Assembly (NCBI GenBank): GCA_024227155.1
Contig: JAAELB010000989.1
Coordinates: 1 to 54,268 of the forward strand
From: Desulfobulbaceae bacterium
GTDB lineage: Bacteria > Desulfobacterota > Desulfobulbia > Desulfobulbales > Desulfocapsaceae
Length of the DNA stretch: 54,268 nucleotides
Reading direction: 5' to 3'
A program made the position numbers and the translations under genes. The stretch's first letter is position 1. Each line of letters begins with the position of its first letter. The notes below the pieces were generated by a model that ran no database searches, was not told where the DNA came from, and worked only from the letters and a program-made list of their open reading frames with translations. Below are positions 25,967 to 34,723 of the stretch, in pieces.

Positions 25967-26353
25967 ATGACTGAAGGTATCCGCATTGATAAGTGGCTTT
26001 GGGCTGCTCGGTTTTTTAAGACACGATCTCTAGCCGCAAAAGCAGTTAATGGCGGCAGGGTCCACTTAAATGATAACCGGGTGAAGGCTTCCCGTACTGT
26101 TGCTGAGGGCGACAGGATGGTGATTACCATCGGAACCATGGCGTTTCATATTACTGTCCTGGGGCTTGCCAAGTTCAGGAGGCCTGCCAAAGAGGCGCGA
26201 TTACTTTACGTTGAATCGGAAGAGTCCATCAAAGTTCGGTTGGAACAAAAAGACCTTAGACGCATGGCCAATGCAGGGTATTCAGCACCTGATCATAAGC
26301 CCAGCAAGCGTGATCGAAGGAAAATAAAATCTTTCACTAGAAAAGACGAATAG
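25967..26353 (+). CDS. hslR: S4-domain RNA-binding protein, Hsp15-like
   Basis: 128 aa from ATG 25967. The open frame extends to 25862, but that stretch is not family-like. The S4 domain 'IRIDKWLWAARFFKTRSLAAKAVNGGRV' is followed by a basic C-terminal tail (SKRDRRKIKSFTRK). Hsp15 binds stalled 50S subunits carrying peptidyl-tRNA. It sits 9 bp before the purH-like gene, in a purine/translation operon. Confidence 0.9.
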   Translation: MTEGIRIDKWLWAARFFKTRSLAAKAVNGGRVHLNDNRVKASRTVAEGDRMVITIGTMAFHITVLGLAKFRRPAKEARLLYVESEESIKVRLEQKDLRRMANAGYSAPDHKPSKRDRRKIKSFTRKDE

Positions 26354-26362
26354 GAGTTAATA

Positions 26363-26971
26363 ATGATAAAAGCAGAAAGAGCACTCATAAGTCTAACTGA
26401 TAAATCGGGTATTGAAGGGTTTGCTTCAGAGCTTGCAGGATTGGGCATTGACCTTTTGTCAACCGGTGGTACTGCAAAAAAATTGCGTGAGGCTGGCCTT
26501 GCGGTGATGGATGTTTCTGAATTCACCGGCTTTCCGGAAATGCTTGATGGACGCGTTAAAACATTACATCCCAAAGTGCATGGAGGTATTCTCAATCAAC
26601 GTGCCAATAAGGATCATCAGGAGCAATGTGCCCAGCATGGTTTGAAAAACATCGACATTATTGCTGTTAATCTGTACGCATTTGAAAAAACTGTTGCTGA
26701 TCCCAACTGCTCTCTTGGCGATGCAATTGAGAACATCGATATCGGTGGACCGACCATGCTCAGGGCTGCTGCGAAAAATTTTAACGATGTCACTGTTATC
26801 GTTGACCCCGCAGATTATCCACTGGTCATTGAAGAGTTAAAGGCGAACGGTAATACTACGCTCAAAACCAGGTTTAATCTGATGCGTAAGGTGTACGCCC
26901 TTACCGCCGCATATGACACCGCTATTTCGGCCTGGCTTGAGAAGGTGGATGTTGACTCAGCGAAGTTTTAA
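26363..26971 (+). CDS. purH: Standalone IMP cyclohydrolase domain (PurH N-terminal domain)
   Basis: 202 aa, matching only the MGS-like IMP cyclohydrolase half of PurH: '[15 protein letters not shown]', '[15 protein letters not shown]', '[15 protein letters not shown]', '[17 protein letters not shown]'. The usual ~520-aa PurH adds an AICAR transformylase domain that is absent here. The gene ends in TAA, and the following 60 bp carry no continuation in any frame, so this is a split form and not a frameshift. Such split forms are known in Desulfovibrio-like bacteria. The final formyl transfer must be done elsewhere. RBS AGGAG. PurN follows. Confidence 0.92.
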   Translation: MIKAERALISLTDKSGIEGFASELAGLGIDLLSTGGTAKKLREAGLAVMDVSEFTGFPEMLDGRVKTLHPKVHGGILNQRANKDHQEQCAQHGLKNIDIIAVNLYAFEKTVADPNCSLGDAIENIDIGGPTMLRAAAKNFNDVTVIVDPADYPLVIEELKANGNTTLKTRFNLMRKVYALTAAYDTAISAWLEKVDVDSAKF

Positions 26972-26991
26972 TCCATAAACATATTTACGCA

Positions 26992-27022
26992 TTTTAAGAA
27001 GTTCCGATTTTTCGGGTTAAGG
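26992..27022 (+). repeat. Solo end of family-1 repeat before purN
   Basis: TTTTAAGAAGTTCCGA-TTTTTCGGGTTAAGG resembles the right end of the family-1 repeat (CTAAAAAAGTTTCCGAC-AGTCGGGTTAG). Its last bases (TAAGGAG) supply the purN ribosome binding site. Confidence 0.5.
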
Positions 27023-27031
27023 AGAAAGATA

Positions 27032-27613
27032 ATGCTTAAAATGGCCGTCTTGTTGTCGGGAAGCGGGCGAACACTCGATAATTTTCATGATCGGATAGAA
27101 CAGGGTAGCCTGGCTGCGGAAATTAAGGTGGTGATCTCGAATGTGACCGGGGTTCTCGGTCTTGAAAAGGCGGAAAAATATGGCTATCCAGCCTTTCATG
27201 CCTCCGACAATCAACAAATCAATGAGATCTTAAAGGATTATGATGTCGATATTATATGTCTGGCCGGTTATCTCAAGCTGTATAGCCCGCCGCAGGAGTT
27301 GTCTCGCGCTGTGATTAATATCCATCCTGCTCTTATTCCAAGTTTTTGTGGAGATGGTTTTTATGGGCATCATGTCCACAGCGCACTTAAGGCCAGGGGC
27401 TGTACCGTCAGTGGCTGTACTGTGCACTTTGCCAATGAAAATTATGATGAGGGGCCGATCATCCTGCAGAAAAGTGTGGAGCTTGACTATGAAGACGACG
27501 TAGATGCCATTGCTGCAAAGGTTTTTGATGTGGAGTGTGAAGCTTTTCCGCAGGCCATTAACCGGGTCAATGAAAAAGGGATTGAGTATTTTTGGAAGAG
27601 GGTCGGGCAGTGA
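27032..27613 (+). CDS. purN: Phosphoribosylglycinamide formyltransferase
   Basis: 193 aa. Formyltransferase fold motifs: 'LLSGSGRTLDNFHD' (phosphate binding), 'LAGYLKLYS', 'INIHPALIPSFCG' with catalytic Asn and His, and 'SGCTVHFANENYDEGPII' with catalytic Asp. It uses 10-formyl-THF to formylate GAR, step 3 of purine synthesis. The RBS AAGGAG lies within the preceding repeat-like sequence. Its stop overlaps the likely GTG start of pyrR. Confidence 0.96.
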   Translation: MLKMAVLLSGSGRTLDNFHDRIEQGSLAAEIKVVISNVTGVLGLEKAEKYGYPAFHASDNQQINEILKDYDVDIICLAGYLKLYSPPQELSRAVINIHPALIPSFCGDGFYGHHVHSALKARGCTVSGCTVHFANENYDEGPIILQKSVELDYEDDVDAIAAKVFDVECEAFPQAINRVNEKGIEYFWKRVGQ

Positions 27614-28146
27614 GTAATAATAAAAGAACAGTAATGTCTACACAGGATATCGAACTGGCAATCCAGAGAATTGCCCTGCAGATTCTTGAGAAAAACCACG
27701 GCAGGCAAGAGCTGGCGATTGTTGGAATCCATACCTGTGGTGTCTATGTTGCAGAAAGGATCCATGCCTTTATTGAGAAACAGGAAAATATTGAGATTCC
27801 ATTTGGCTCTCTTGATATAAATCTCTACCGGGATGACTGGTCTCTAGTTAGCCAGAATCCAGTGGTGAAAACGACGAATATCCCGTTTGATGTTGATAAT
27901 ACAACTCTGGTCCTGGTTGATGATGTTATATTTACCGGCAGGACAATACGGGCTGCGATGGATGCTATTATGGATTATGGCAGGCCGACAACAATACAGC
28001 TTGTAGCTCTTGTTGATCGCGGAGGCCGGGAACTGCCTATTCAGCCGGATTTCACCGGAATGCATACCGCTATTCTTACCAATGAAAGAATCAATGTTCT
28101 ACTGGGTGAAGATCGCACAGGTGGAGAGGTTATCATAGAAAGCTGA
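27610..28146 (+). CDS. pyrR: PyrR-type bifunctional pyrimidine regulator / uracil phosphoribosyltransferase
   Basis: About 178 aa from GTG 27610, which overlaps the purN stop in a GTGA; ATG 27634 is the alternative. PRTase fold with PRPP loop 'LVLVDDVIFTGRTIRAAMDAI' and 'LVDRGGRELPIQPDF', typical of PyrR. In Gram-positives PyrR attenuates pyr mRNA; outside them it may only be a weak uracil PRTase. No pyr genes are nearby. The stop overlaps the start of the U32 gene (TGATG). Confidence 0.93.
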   Translation: MSNNKRTVMSTQDIELAIQRIALQILEKNHGRQELAIVGIHTCGVYVAERIHAFIEKQENIEIPFGSLDINLYRDDWSLVSQNPVVKTTNIPFDVDNTTLVLVDDVIFTGRTIRAAMDAIMDYGRPTTIQLVALVDRGGRELPIQPDFTGMHTAILTNERINVLLGEDRTGGEVIIES

Positions 28147-30368
28147 TGTCAAAAATAGAAATACTTGCCCCCGTAGGAACCGCAGAAACTTTCCAGGCTG
28201 CGCTTGATGGCGGGGCGGATGTAGTATATGTGGGTGCTCCAGGCTTTAACGCCAGGAATCCTGCGAAAGAGTTGCGCATGGAAGAAATCGGAGCGATGAT
28301 AGCACATTGTCACTCCCTTGGAAAAAAACTGTACATTGCGGCGAACAGTTTGATTCTTGAAAGAGAACTGCAGGCTGTTATTGAGAGTCTTGCCCTCTTT
28401 CAGGAATTACAGCCGGATGCCCTTATTGTACAAGACCTTGGGCTTCTCCACCTTATCAAACAGTATTTCCCAAATTTGCGAGTACATGGTTCAACCCTGA
28501 TGACGGTCCATAATTCTGATGGGGTCCGTTTTTTAGGGGATCAGGGCTGTGATCGGGTGGTGTTGGCCCGGGAGCTTACTCTCAAAGAGATTGAGACAAT
28601 TGCTGGCCGGGCAGGTGGTACTGAACTTGAGGTGTTTATCCACGGTGCCATGTGCTTTTCCTATTCAGGGCTCTGTCTATTTTCCTCATATCTTGGTGGC
28701 AAAAGTAGTCTGCGGGGAAGGTGTGTTCAGCCCTGTCGCAGGGGTTATAGCTCCAGTGGCAGAGGAGGAAAGGGTAAGGCGAAGGGCGGAGAACAGTCTA
28801 AATATCTTTTTTCAATGAACGATCTTACAGGTCTTGAGGTGATTCCAACCCTGAAAGAGCTTGGAATATCTTCCCTGAAGATCGAAGGCCGTTTACGTTC
28901 CCCCCATTATGTTAAAAGTGTGGTGGAAGCGTATAGACTAATGGTGGATGCTGATGCGTCTAGCCATGATTCTGCCCTTATTCAGGGGCAGAAACTTGTT
29001 GATAAGGCGATGAGTAGAAAGACTAGTTCTGGCTACTTTTTTACTCCCCAGCCCGCTGAGGCGATCACTCCCTTTCATTCCGGCAATATGGGTATCCATC
29101 TTGGGCGCTTCAGTACGGTAAAAACCGTTGGTGGACAGAGCACCTGTAAGTTCTCGATAAAAGGTGAGATGGAAGTAGGAGACCGGCTCAGGTTACATGT
29201 TGAACCCTCGGGGGAGCGTACCGCCTTCCGGTTGAAGACTCTCTTTGTTACAGGTCAGGAACAGGCAAAGGCAGATGTCGGTTCAAAGGTCTCAATTGAA
29301 CTGCCATCATCTTTTTCATTTTCGCCGGGCAGTCGAGTCGAGGTGTATAGGGTTGATGGCGCATTTCTGCCGAGCCAGGCTGGCAATGTACTCAAACTTC
29401 AAGATGCGCGGGAAAAATTACAGAACAGTAAAAAACATGTTTTTGGGTATGTGAACCAGATAGTCGATTCCGTTTGTGGTTCTGAGCTTGAAACTGTTGA
29501 GGAACCTTCTGTGAAAAAGGGAGTTAAGCGTTTTAGCAAGCACCGGGTTATAAAGAAGAAGGTTGGTATAGAATGGTGGCTTAAGACCGATTCTGTTAAA
29601 ATACTCTTTAGTAAAATCTCTTTCACTCCGGACAGGTATCTCGTTACATTTGAAAAACAGATGCTCAGTCAAGTCGGTCAAATAAAAAAGACACTTGGTA
29701 AACGTTCGCGGCTTGTCACCTGGGTCCTTCCTCCTTTAATTATGGAAAATGATCTGGTTCGGGTGCGAAAACAGATCCGTATTCTTCTGCGCACCGGGTT
29801 TCGCAGTTTTCAGATCGGCCATGTGAGTCAGGTGAAGCTCTTTGAGGGGGAGAAGGTTCATCTGTTTGGTGACTATACTCTTAATGTAATAAACAGCCAG
29901 GCGGTAGCACAGGTGCAGAAGTTAGGATTCGATTCGGCACAGGCTGGTATTGAACTGGATAAAAAATCCCTTGGGGAATTGTTAGCCGCTTGTGGCTCCC
30001 ATGGCAGGCTGAAGGGTGGACCGGGATGGAGAAAAATCCCCTTAGGACTCTACGCCTATGGTGCACCGCCGCTCTACACATCACGGATAGCCTCGAAACA
30101 TTTTCCCTATGAGCAGCAGATCCAGAGTCCTCGGAAAGAGCCCTATATTATCAGAAAAAAGGACGGGTACACCCAGACCTTTCCTGAAAAACCATTTTCT
30201 CTACTGCCCTATATAGATGAAATTAAAGAAGCCGGTATTGGGTATATCGTCGTTGATACCTGTGGGCACTCTTCTAAGAAGGGGATAGAGGATCTTCAGG
30301 AGAGACTGGCAGGTGCAGGCCGTTACTCAAAGTTACCAACTTTTAATTACCAGGGAACCCTGGAGTAG
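28146..30368 (+). CDS. U32-family peptidase-like protein (RlhA/TrhP type)
   Basis: 740 aa. The N-terminal U32 TIM-barrel-like core (about 1-330) has 'ILAPVGTAETFQAALDGGADVVYVG', 'EVFIHGAMCFSYSGLC' and 'RGRCVQPCRRGY', whose cysteines bind an iron-sulfur cluster in this family. The C-terminal half has family-specific accessory domains (DUF3656-like). Characterised relatives hydroxylate 23S rRNA C2501 (RlhA) or tRNA U34 (TrhP) using prephenate. Which RNA is the target here is not clear. Translationally coupled to pyrR. Confidence 0.87.
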   Translation: MSKIEILAPVGTAETFQAALDGGADVVYVGAPGFNARNPAKELRMEEIGAMIAHCHSLGKKLYIAANSLILERELQAVIESLALFQELQPDALIVQDLGLLHLIKQYFPNLRVHGSTLMTVHNSDGVRFLGDQGCDRVVLARELTLKEIETIAGRAGGTELEVFIHGAMCFSYSGLCLFSSYLGGKSSLRGRCVQPCRRGYSSSGRGGKGKAKGGEQSKYLFSMNDLTGLEVIPTLKELGISSLKIEGRLRSPHYVKSVVEAYRLMVDADASSHDSALIQGQKLVDKAMSRKTSSGYFFTPQPAEAITPFHSGNMGIHLGRFSTVKTVGGQSTCKFSIKGEMEVGDRLRLHVEPSGERTAFRLKTLFVTGQEQAKADVGSKVSIELPSSFSFSPGSRVEVYRVDGAFLPSQAGNVLKLQDAREKLQNSKKHVFGYVNQIVDSVCGSELETVEEPSVKKGVKRFSKHRVIKKKVGIEWWLKTDSVKILFSKISFTPDRYLVTFEKQMLSQVGQIKKTLGKRSRLVTWVLPPLIMENDLVRVRKQIRILLRTGFRSFQIGHVSQVKLFEGEKVHLFGDYTLNVINSQAVAQVQKLGFDSAQAGIELDKKSLGELLAACGSHGRLKGGPGWRKIPLGLYAYGAPPLYTSRIASKHFPYEQQIQSPRKEPYIIRKKDGYTQTFPEKPFSLLPYIDEIKEAGIGYIVVDTCGHSSKKGIEDLQERLAGAGRYSKLPTFNYQGTLE

Positions 30369-30390
30369 GAGGGTGACTGTAAGATTTCGT

Positions 30391-30431
30391 CTACCCAGGT
30401 CATTCCTGCCTTCGCGGAAATGACCTGGGTG
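30391..30431. terminator. Inverted repeat between convergent genes
   Basis: ACCCAGGTCATT and AAATGACCTGGGT flank CCTGCCTTCGCGG. No T-tract of note, so it is either a terminator of low quality or a copy of the common GTCATTCC-type palindromic repeat. Confidence 0.55.
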
Positions 30432-30467
30432 GGATATTTCAGGGTTGGAACGACACTCGGGCAGCCC

Positions 30468-31556
30468 TTAATTCGGTTTACTCTCATCAAGTCGACGCAT
30501 ACCTTCCATGAGTAGCTTCATAAAAAAACCTATCTCCGGGGTGCTGAAGTCTTCAGGTGCGATACCGGGTGTGAAGCGAAACCTGCCAGAGTCTTCTTTT
30601 AGTATCTGGTAAAATGCCATGTCGTTCTGGTACTCTCCGTATTTGGCCCTGATAAGAGCACCTTGGCGAAAAGAAAACCTGGCTGTCCCTTTTGGTAGAT
30701 CAGAAATGGTTAGAATGCCTGTTTTGTTATTCATGTTAAGGGTTTGAAACAGGGCCTCCGGGGGGATTTCGCTCAGGTTGCCATTGATTCCCGAAGTGAG
30801 GTCTTCCGCCCGGATTATATTTGATTTGTTTAGCCTCTCAGCCATAAGTCTTGAGAAGAAGAGCTGGATAGCAGGATAAATATCCAGGATTTTGTGAAAG
30901 CTTGTCTGGTCAATGTAGAGGATTTCGCTTGGCTCTTTAACCTGGATGGTTGCGGTTACTCTATCGTTGCAGATGAGGCTCATTTCACCAAAAACCTCAC
31001 CTTTGTCCAGTTCCGAGATGATTATCCCGGCCTTATTAAGGACATTGACACTTCCGGTGACGATTATAAAAAATCTACCGCCAGGATCACCTTTTCGGAT
31101 AACGATATCCCCCGTTTTATATCGATTTAATCGAAAATAGCTGACGACCTTGTCCAGATGCTTGCCTTCAATGTTTTTGAAAAATGGAAAACTACTGAGC
31201 AGGTGGACTATTGAACCTAATTCATCGGTGAGAGTATCGTGGAGTGCATGCTCGAGTTTCTCTTCTTTGGTATGTTCCAGTCTGATTGAACCGGTACAGC
31301 CGCTACAACTAACCATGCAAACCGGAATTTTATCTCCTCTTTCGTACTGTATTACCAGGCGGGACAGATCACCGTCCAGGATTTTGCATACCTTCTTATC
31401 CTTAGGGTAGGTGATTATTGAGGTGGTGATAAAACTGTTTTCGGTTTCGTTGACGAGCGGAAGTGCAATGCCGGAAAGCTCAAAAAGATCATTGTACTGG
31501 TAGAGGGGACAACTCCTGTTTTCTACAATTCTGAACACAATTTTTGGAAAACCCAT
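30468..31556 (-). CDS. cNMP-binding regulator with DUF4388 (PATAN) domain
   Basis: 362 aa in three parts. Residues 1-95 are a TIGR04076-like domain ('FRIVENRSCPLYQYNDLFELSG') with 'CMVSCSGCTG'. Residues ~118-235 are a cyclic-nucleotide-binding fold ('GDIVIRKGDPGGRFFIIVTG', 'GEVFGEMSLICNDRVTATIQV'). Residues ~255-350 are DUF4388 ('ALFQTLNMNNKTGILTI'). There is no HTH, so it is likely a protein-interaction signalling module and not a DNA-binding CRP. It faces the U32 gene and stands alone. Confidence 0.85.
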   Translation of the reverse strand: MGFPKIVFRIVENRSCPLYQYNDLFELSGIALPLVNETENSFITTSIITYPKDKKVCKILDGDLSRLVIQYERGDKIPVCMVSCSGCTGSIRLEHTKEEKLEHALHDTLTDELGSIVHLLSSFPFFKNIEGKHLDKVVSYFRLNRYKTGDIVIRKGDPGGRFFIIVTGSVNVLNKAGIIISELDKGEVFGEMSLICNDRVTATIQVKEPSEILYIDQTSFHKILDIYPAIQLFFSRLMAERLNKSNIIRAEDLTSGINGNLSEIPPEALFQTLNMNNKTGILTISDLPKGTARFSFRQGALIRAKYGEYQNDMAFYQILKEDSGRFRFTPGIAPEDFSTPEIGFFMKLLMEGMRRLDESKPN

Positions 31557-31687
31557 ATCTCAACCTTGATCTGTACTGCCTATATTTTCACATAATTGGA
31601 TGCTTCGGAGTTAAATCTTATCTCAATAAAGCACGATCTGTCAAATGTGCAAACCTTAAATCGCATGCCATTAACCTATGATATCTG

Positions 31688-31716
31688 TTGACTTTGTTGT
31701 TTTCTTGCATTATAAC
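31688..31716 (+). promoter_or_regulatory. Sigma-70-type promoter for rpsT
   Basis: TTGACT, 17-bp spacer, TATAAC. Predicted start near 31723, giving a ~130-nt leader before the GTG start of rpsT. Confidence 0.65.
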
Positions 31717-31852
31717 TTGCTCTCTTTATATTATGAACTATCGACGTTCGGCGCAAAAGAATTATTCTCAATTAGAGATACACCCCTGGGCGCCCAGCAA
31801 TAAAACATCTAACTTTTTGAAGTGACGATATAAATTTAGGAGGAACAGTTAA

Positions 31853-32125
31853 GTGGCAAATCATAAATCCGCAGAAAAAAGAAATCGCCAAGCACAGGTT
31901 CGTCGTTTGCGCAATAAGATTAATCGGAAGATGATGAAAACTTCCATTCGTAAGCTCGATGAAGCCATGGCAGATGGTTCTGCTGATGCAGTTAAGGATG
32001 CTCTGAAGGAAGCTACTATAGTTATAGCTAAGACAGCGAGCAAAGGTACTATCCACAAGAAAAATGCATCCCGTAAAATCTCACGTTTGACCAAGCGGGT
32101 TAATGCTATGACCACTGCTGCGTAA
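31853..32125 (+). CDS. rpsT: 30S ribosomal protein S20
   Basis: 90 aa, standard length: 'MANHKSAEKRNRQAQVRRLRN' start and the basic 'GTIHKKNASRKISRLTKRV' end. Binds 16S rRNA near the bottom of the 30S body. The start is GTG at 31853, behind TTAGGAGGAACAGTTAA. Non-AUG starts on rpsT occur in other bacteria and can be part of autoregulation. A strong terminator follows. Confidence 0.98.
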   Translation: MANHKSAEKRNRQAQVRRLRNKINRKMMKTSIRKLDEAMADGSADAVKDALKEATIVIAKTASKGTIHKKNASRKISRLTKRVNAMTTAA

Positions 32126-32200
32126 CATTTTCTTGTTATTTGTACTCCTTGTAAGGATGTGACTACCGCAATATTATTGTGCTGTTGCTGACTCAAGTTG

Positions 32201-32240
32201 AAAAAGCCGTGAAATCTTATGATTTCACGGCTTTTTTATT
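32201..32240 (+). terminator. Rho-independent terminator of rpsT
   Basis: GCCGTGAAATC pairs with GATTTCACGGC around TTAT, with A5 before and T6 after. Confidence 0.93.
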
Positions 32241-32363
32241 TTTAGCCTGGGCAATATAAGAAAACAACTGTTATGCTGAGTATTTTGCTATGATAAACTT
32301 GAAATAATTTTACTATAATCAAAGCACTATGATTTTCTCGTAAAAAATCATCATTGTAACGTA

Positions 32364-32492
32364 GATGGGATCTTAAAAAAATTCGATATACGAGGCGTAG
32401 TGTGTCAAACGACTATTTGGCAGTACATGTGGTACGGCAAATTGTCGTTTGATACCTACAACGAAGTAGATCGGAGTTTTTACGATCCCATC
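32364..32492. repeat. 129-bp inverted-repeat (cruciform/MITE-like) element upstream of trpE
   Basis: Ends GATGGGATC and GATCCCATC. Internal arms TGTCAAACGAC/GTCGTTTGATA, ATTTGGC/GGCAAAT and GTAC...GTAC make one long imperfect hairpin with a short loop near ATGTGG. There is no ORF. It is a likely non-autonomous element, or a regulatory RNA hairpin in the trp leader. Confidence 0.75.
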
Positions 32493-32531
32493 AAAGCAGT
32501 ATTAAATTTTTCTAAGAGATAGTAGAACACC

Positions 32532-34037
32532 ATGTCTTACAACAGCTATTTCCCGGACGTAGATACTTTTACCCGTCACATGCAGTCCTCGCGGCTGATA
32601 CCTGTATGTACGGAAATTGTGGCGGATCTGGATACACCCCTGACACTTTTTTCAAAGGTCGCAGATGGTAACAGCCATGTCTTTTTATTTGAGAGCATGG
32701 AAGGGGGAGAGAAATGGGGGCGGTTTTCATTTATTGGTTATAATCCGCTCGTTACTTTCTCCTCAAAAGATGACTCGGTAACTATAAAAAAGTTTAAAAA
32801 GGGAGCTGAAGATATTTCAACTTTTTCAGCTGATCCCATAAAGGCTTTGAAAAGTTTAATCGAGACTCTGGGCGCCGCAGAGTATGAGGAACTTCCAAGG
32901 TTCTGTGGCGGGGCTGTCGGGTTTTTAGGTTACGACATGGTTCGCTTTATGGAAGAGCTCCCTGATAGCAGGCCCGCTACAGATCTTCCAGATTCCTCTT
33001 TTATGGTTCCACAGATAGTTCTTGTGCACGATAGTTTCAAACAAACAATTACTGTCGTCTGCTGGGTGCCAGCCGATGGCGGTGAAGATCCGGGACTACT
33101 CTACGACCAGGCGATTCAGGAGATTGAAAATGTTGTCGCAAAACTTAGAGTGCCTGTCAGGGCAGATCTTTTTACTGCAAGTAGCGAAGGTGCAGAAGGA
33201 CAACACCAGTTTTCTTCAAATATGGAAAAAGAACAATTTGAGGAGATGGTTGGAAAAGCAAAAGAGTATATCAGGTCGGGCGATATTATACAGGTTGTCC
33301 TCTCCCAGCGATTTCATACCAAGACAACACTCTCCCCTCTGATTTTGTACCGGGCTCTACGGCATATCAATCCCAGCCCATATCTGTTTTTTCTTCAGCT
33401 TGGGGATCTGGTCCAGATAGGATCTTCACCTGAAATTCTGGTGAGAAAAGATGGTCAGAATATAGAACTCAGGCCCATTGCCGGTACACGGAGACGAGGA
33501 GCTACTCCTGAGGAGGACCTTGCCCTTGAAAAAGAGTTGCTGGCCGATCCTAAAGAAACTGCAGAACACCTGATGCTGGTGGATCTTGGAAGAAATGATG
33601 TAGGCAGAGTTGCAAAAGGAGGCCATGTTCGTGTGCAAGACCTGCTGGTGATTGAAAAATACAGTCATGTTATGCATATTGTTTCAGGGGTACACGGTGA
33701 GATAGCTGACGGTAAGGATCAGTTCGATGTTATGTCCGCCTGTTTTCCCGCGGGAACTGTGAGCGGTGCTCCAAAGATTAGGGCCATGGAGATCATTGAT
33801 GAATTGGAAGCCGATAAAAGAGGTGCTTACGCCGGTTCAGTAGGGTATTTCGGCTTCTCGGGTAATATGGATTTTTGCATAACCATTAGAACCTTTGTTA
33901 TGAGGGGCGATGACCTCTGGGTACAGGCTGGAGCTGGAATTGTTTCAGACTCAGACCCGGAAAAAGAATTTGAAGAGACTGTAAATAAATCACTAGGCTT
34001 GCGCCGTGCTGTTGAACTAGCTGAGAAAGGTTTTTAA
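32532..34037 (+). CDS. trpE: Anthranilate synthase component I
   Basis: 501 aa. The N-terminal Trp-feedback motif LLES appears as FLFESMEGG. The chorismate-binding C-terminal half has 'QVVLSQRFHTKT', 'GSSPEILVR', 'RPIAGTRRRG', 'GTVSGAPKIRAMEIIDELE' and 'QAGAGIVSDSDPEKEFEET'. With TrpG it makes anthranilate from chorismate and glutamine. First gene of trpEGDCF; trpG starts 2 bp after its stop. Confidence 0.97.
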   Translation: MSYNSYFPDVDTFTRHMQSSRLIPVCTEIVADLDTPLTLFSKVADGNSHVFLFESMEGGEKWGRFSFIGYNPLVTFSSKDDSVTIKKFKKGAEDISTFSADPIKALKSLIETLGAAEYEELPRFCGGAVGFLGYDMVRFMEELPDSRPATDLPDSSFMVPQIVLVHDSFKQTITVVCWVPADGGEDPGLLYDQAIQEIENVVAKLRVPVRADLFTASSEGAEGQHQFSSNMEKEQFEEMVGKAKEYIRSGDIIQVVLSQRFHTKTTLSPLILYRALRHINPSPYLFFLQLGDLVQIGSSPEILVRKDGQNIELRPIAGTRRRGATPEEDLALEKELLADPKETAEHLMLVDLGRNDVGRVAKGGHVRVQDLLVIEKYSHVMHIVSGVHGEIADGKDQFDVMSACFPAGTVSGAPKIRAMEIIDELEADKRGAYAGSVGYFGFSGNMDFCITIRTFVMRGDDLWVQAGAGIVSDSDPEKEFEETVNKSLGLRRAVELAEKGF

Positions 34038-34039
34038 TA

Positions 34040-34645
34040 ATGCTTGTTATTATAGATAATTACGATTCTTTTACGTACAATATTGTGCAAACAGTTGCTG
34101 CCAATGCACTGGAAGATGACCGGGTTGAAGATATTCGTGTTTTTAGAAATGATAAGATCAGCGTGGCGGAGATCGAGGCTCTACAGCCGGATCGCCTTCT
34201 GATTTCTCCAGGTCCCGGCACCCCCAAAGACGCTGGTATCTCCATTGAGGCTATCAATTACTTTGGTGGTAAGTTGCCAATCCTCGGAGTTTGTCTGGGC
34301 CATCAGTCAATAGGCGAAGCTTTTGGAGGGACAGTGGTCAGGGCTGCGAGAATCATGCACGGAAAAACCAGCTTCATGGAGCATGATGGCAAGGGAGTTT
34401 TTACTGATTTACCCAATCCTTTTGAGGGGATGCGTTATCATTCCCTGATCGTGAGGGATAGCGATCTTCCAGCATGTCTGGAAGTTACCTGTAGGACGGT
34501 TGAGGGTGAATTGATGGGCTTTCGACATAAAGAATTACCCATCGAAGGTGTGCAGTTTCATCCTGAGTCAATCATGACTCCCGCCGGGATTACCCTGCTG
34601 AGAAACTTTATGGATAGTGATTACCAGGACATGCTCCGTCCTTAA
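34040..34645 (+). CDS. trpG: Anthranilate synthase component II (glutamine amidotransferase)
   Basis: 201 aa class-I amidotransferase. 'IIDNYDSFTYNIVQ', oxyanion region 'LISPGPGTPKDAG', nucleophile Cys in GVCLGHQSIGEAFGG, and His/Glu in VQFHPESIMTP. Supplies ammonia to TrpE. Not fused to TrpD. In some bacteria the same subunit serves PabB, which cannot be judged here. Confidence 0.96.
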   Translation: MLVIIDNYDSFTYNIVQTVAANALEDDRVEDIRVFRNDKISVAEIEALQPDRLLISPGPGTPKDAGISIEAINYFGGKLPILGVCLGHQSIGEAFGGTVVRAARIMHGKTSFMEHDGKGVFTDLPNPFEGMRYHSLIVRDSDLPACLEVTCRTVEGELMGFRHKELPIEGVQFHPESIMTPAGITLLRNFMDSDYQDMLRP

Positions 34646-34723
34646 TGGTATTATCACTCACATAACATCGATACTTTTATATAGTTGTTTTAAGCCGGAT
34701 TTATTGATTCAGGGAATAATGTG

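Larger units (their letters stand above)
32126..32531. other. rpsT-trpE intergenic region
   Basis: Holds the rpsT terminator, about 120 bp of AT-rich DNA, and a 129-bp inverted-repeat element (32364-32492) that ends only 39 bp before trpE. I see no trp leader peptide with consecutive Trp codons and no T-box. Confidence 0.6.
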
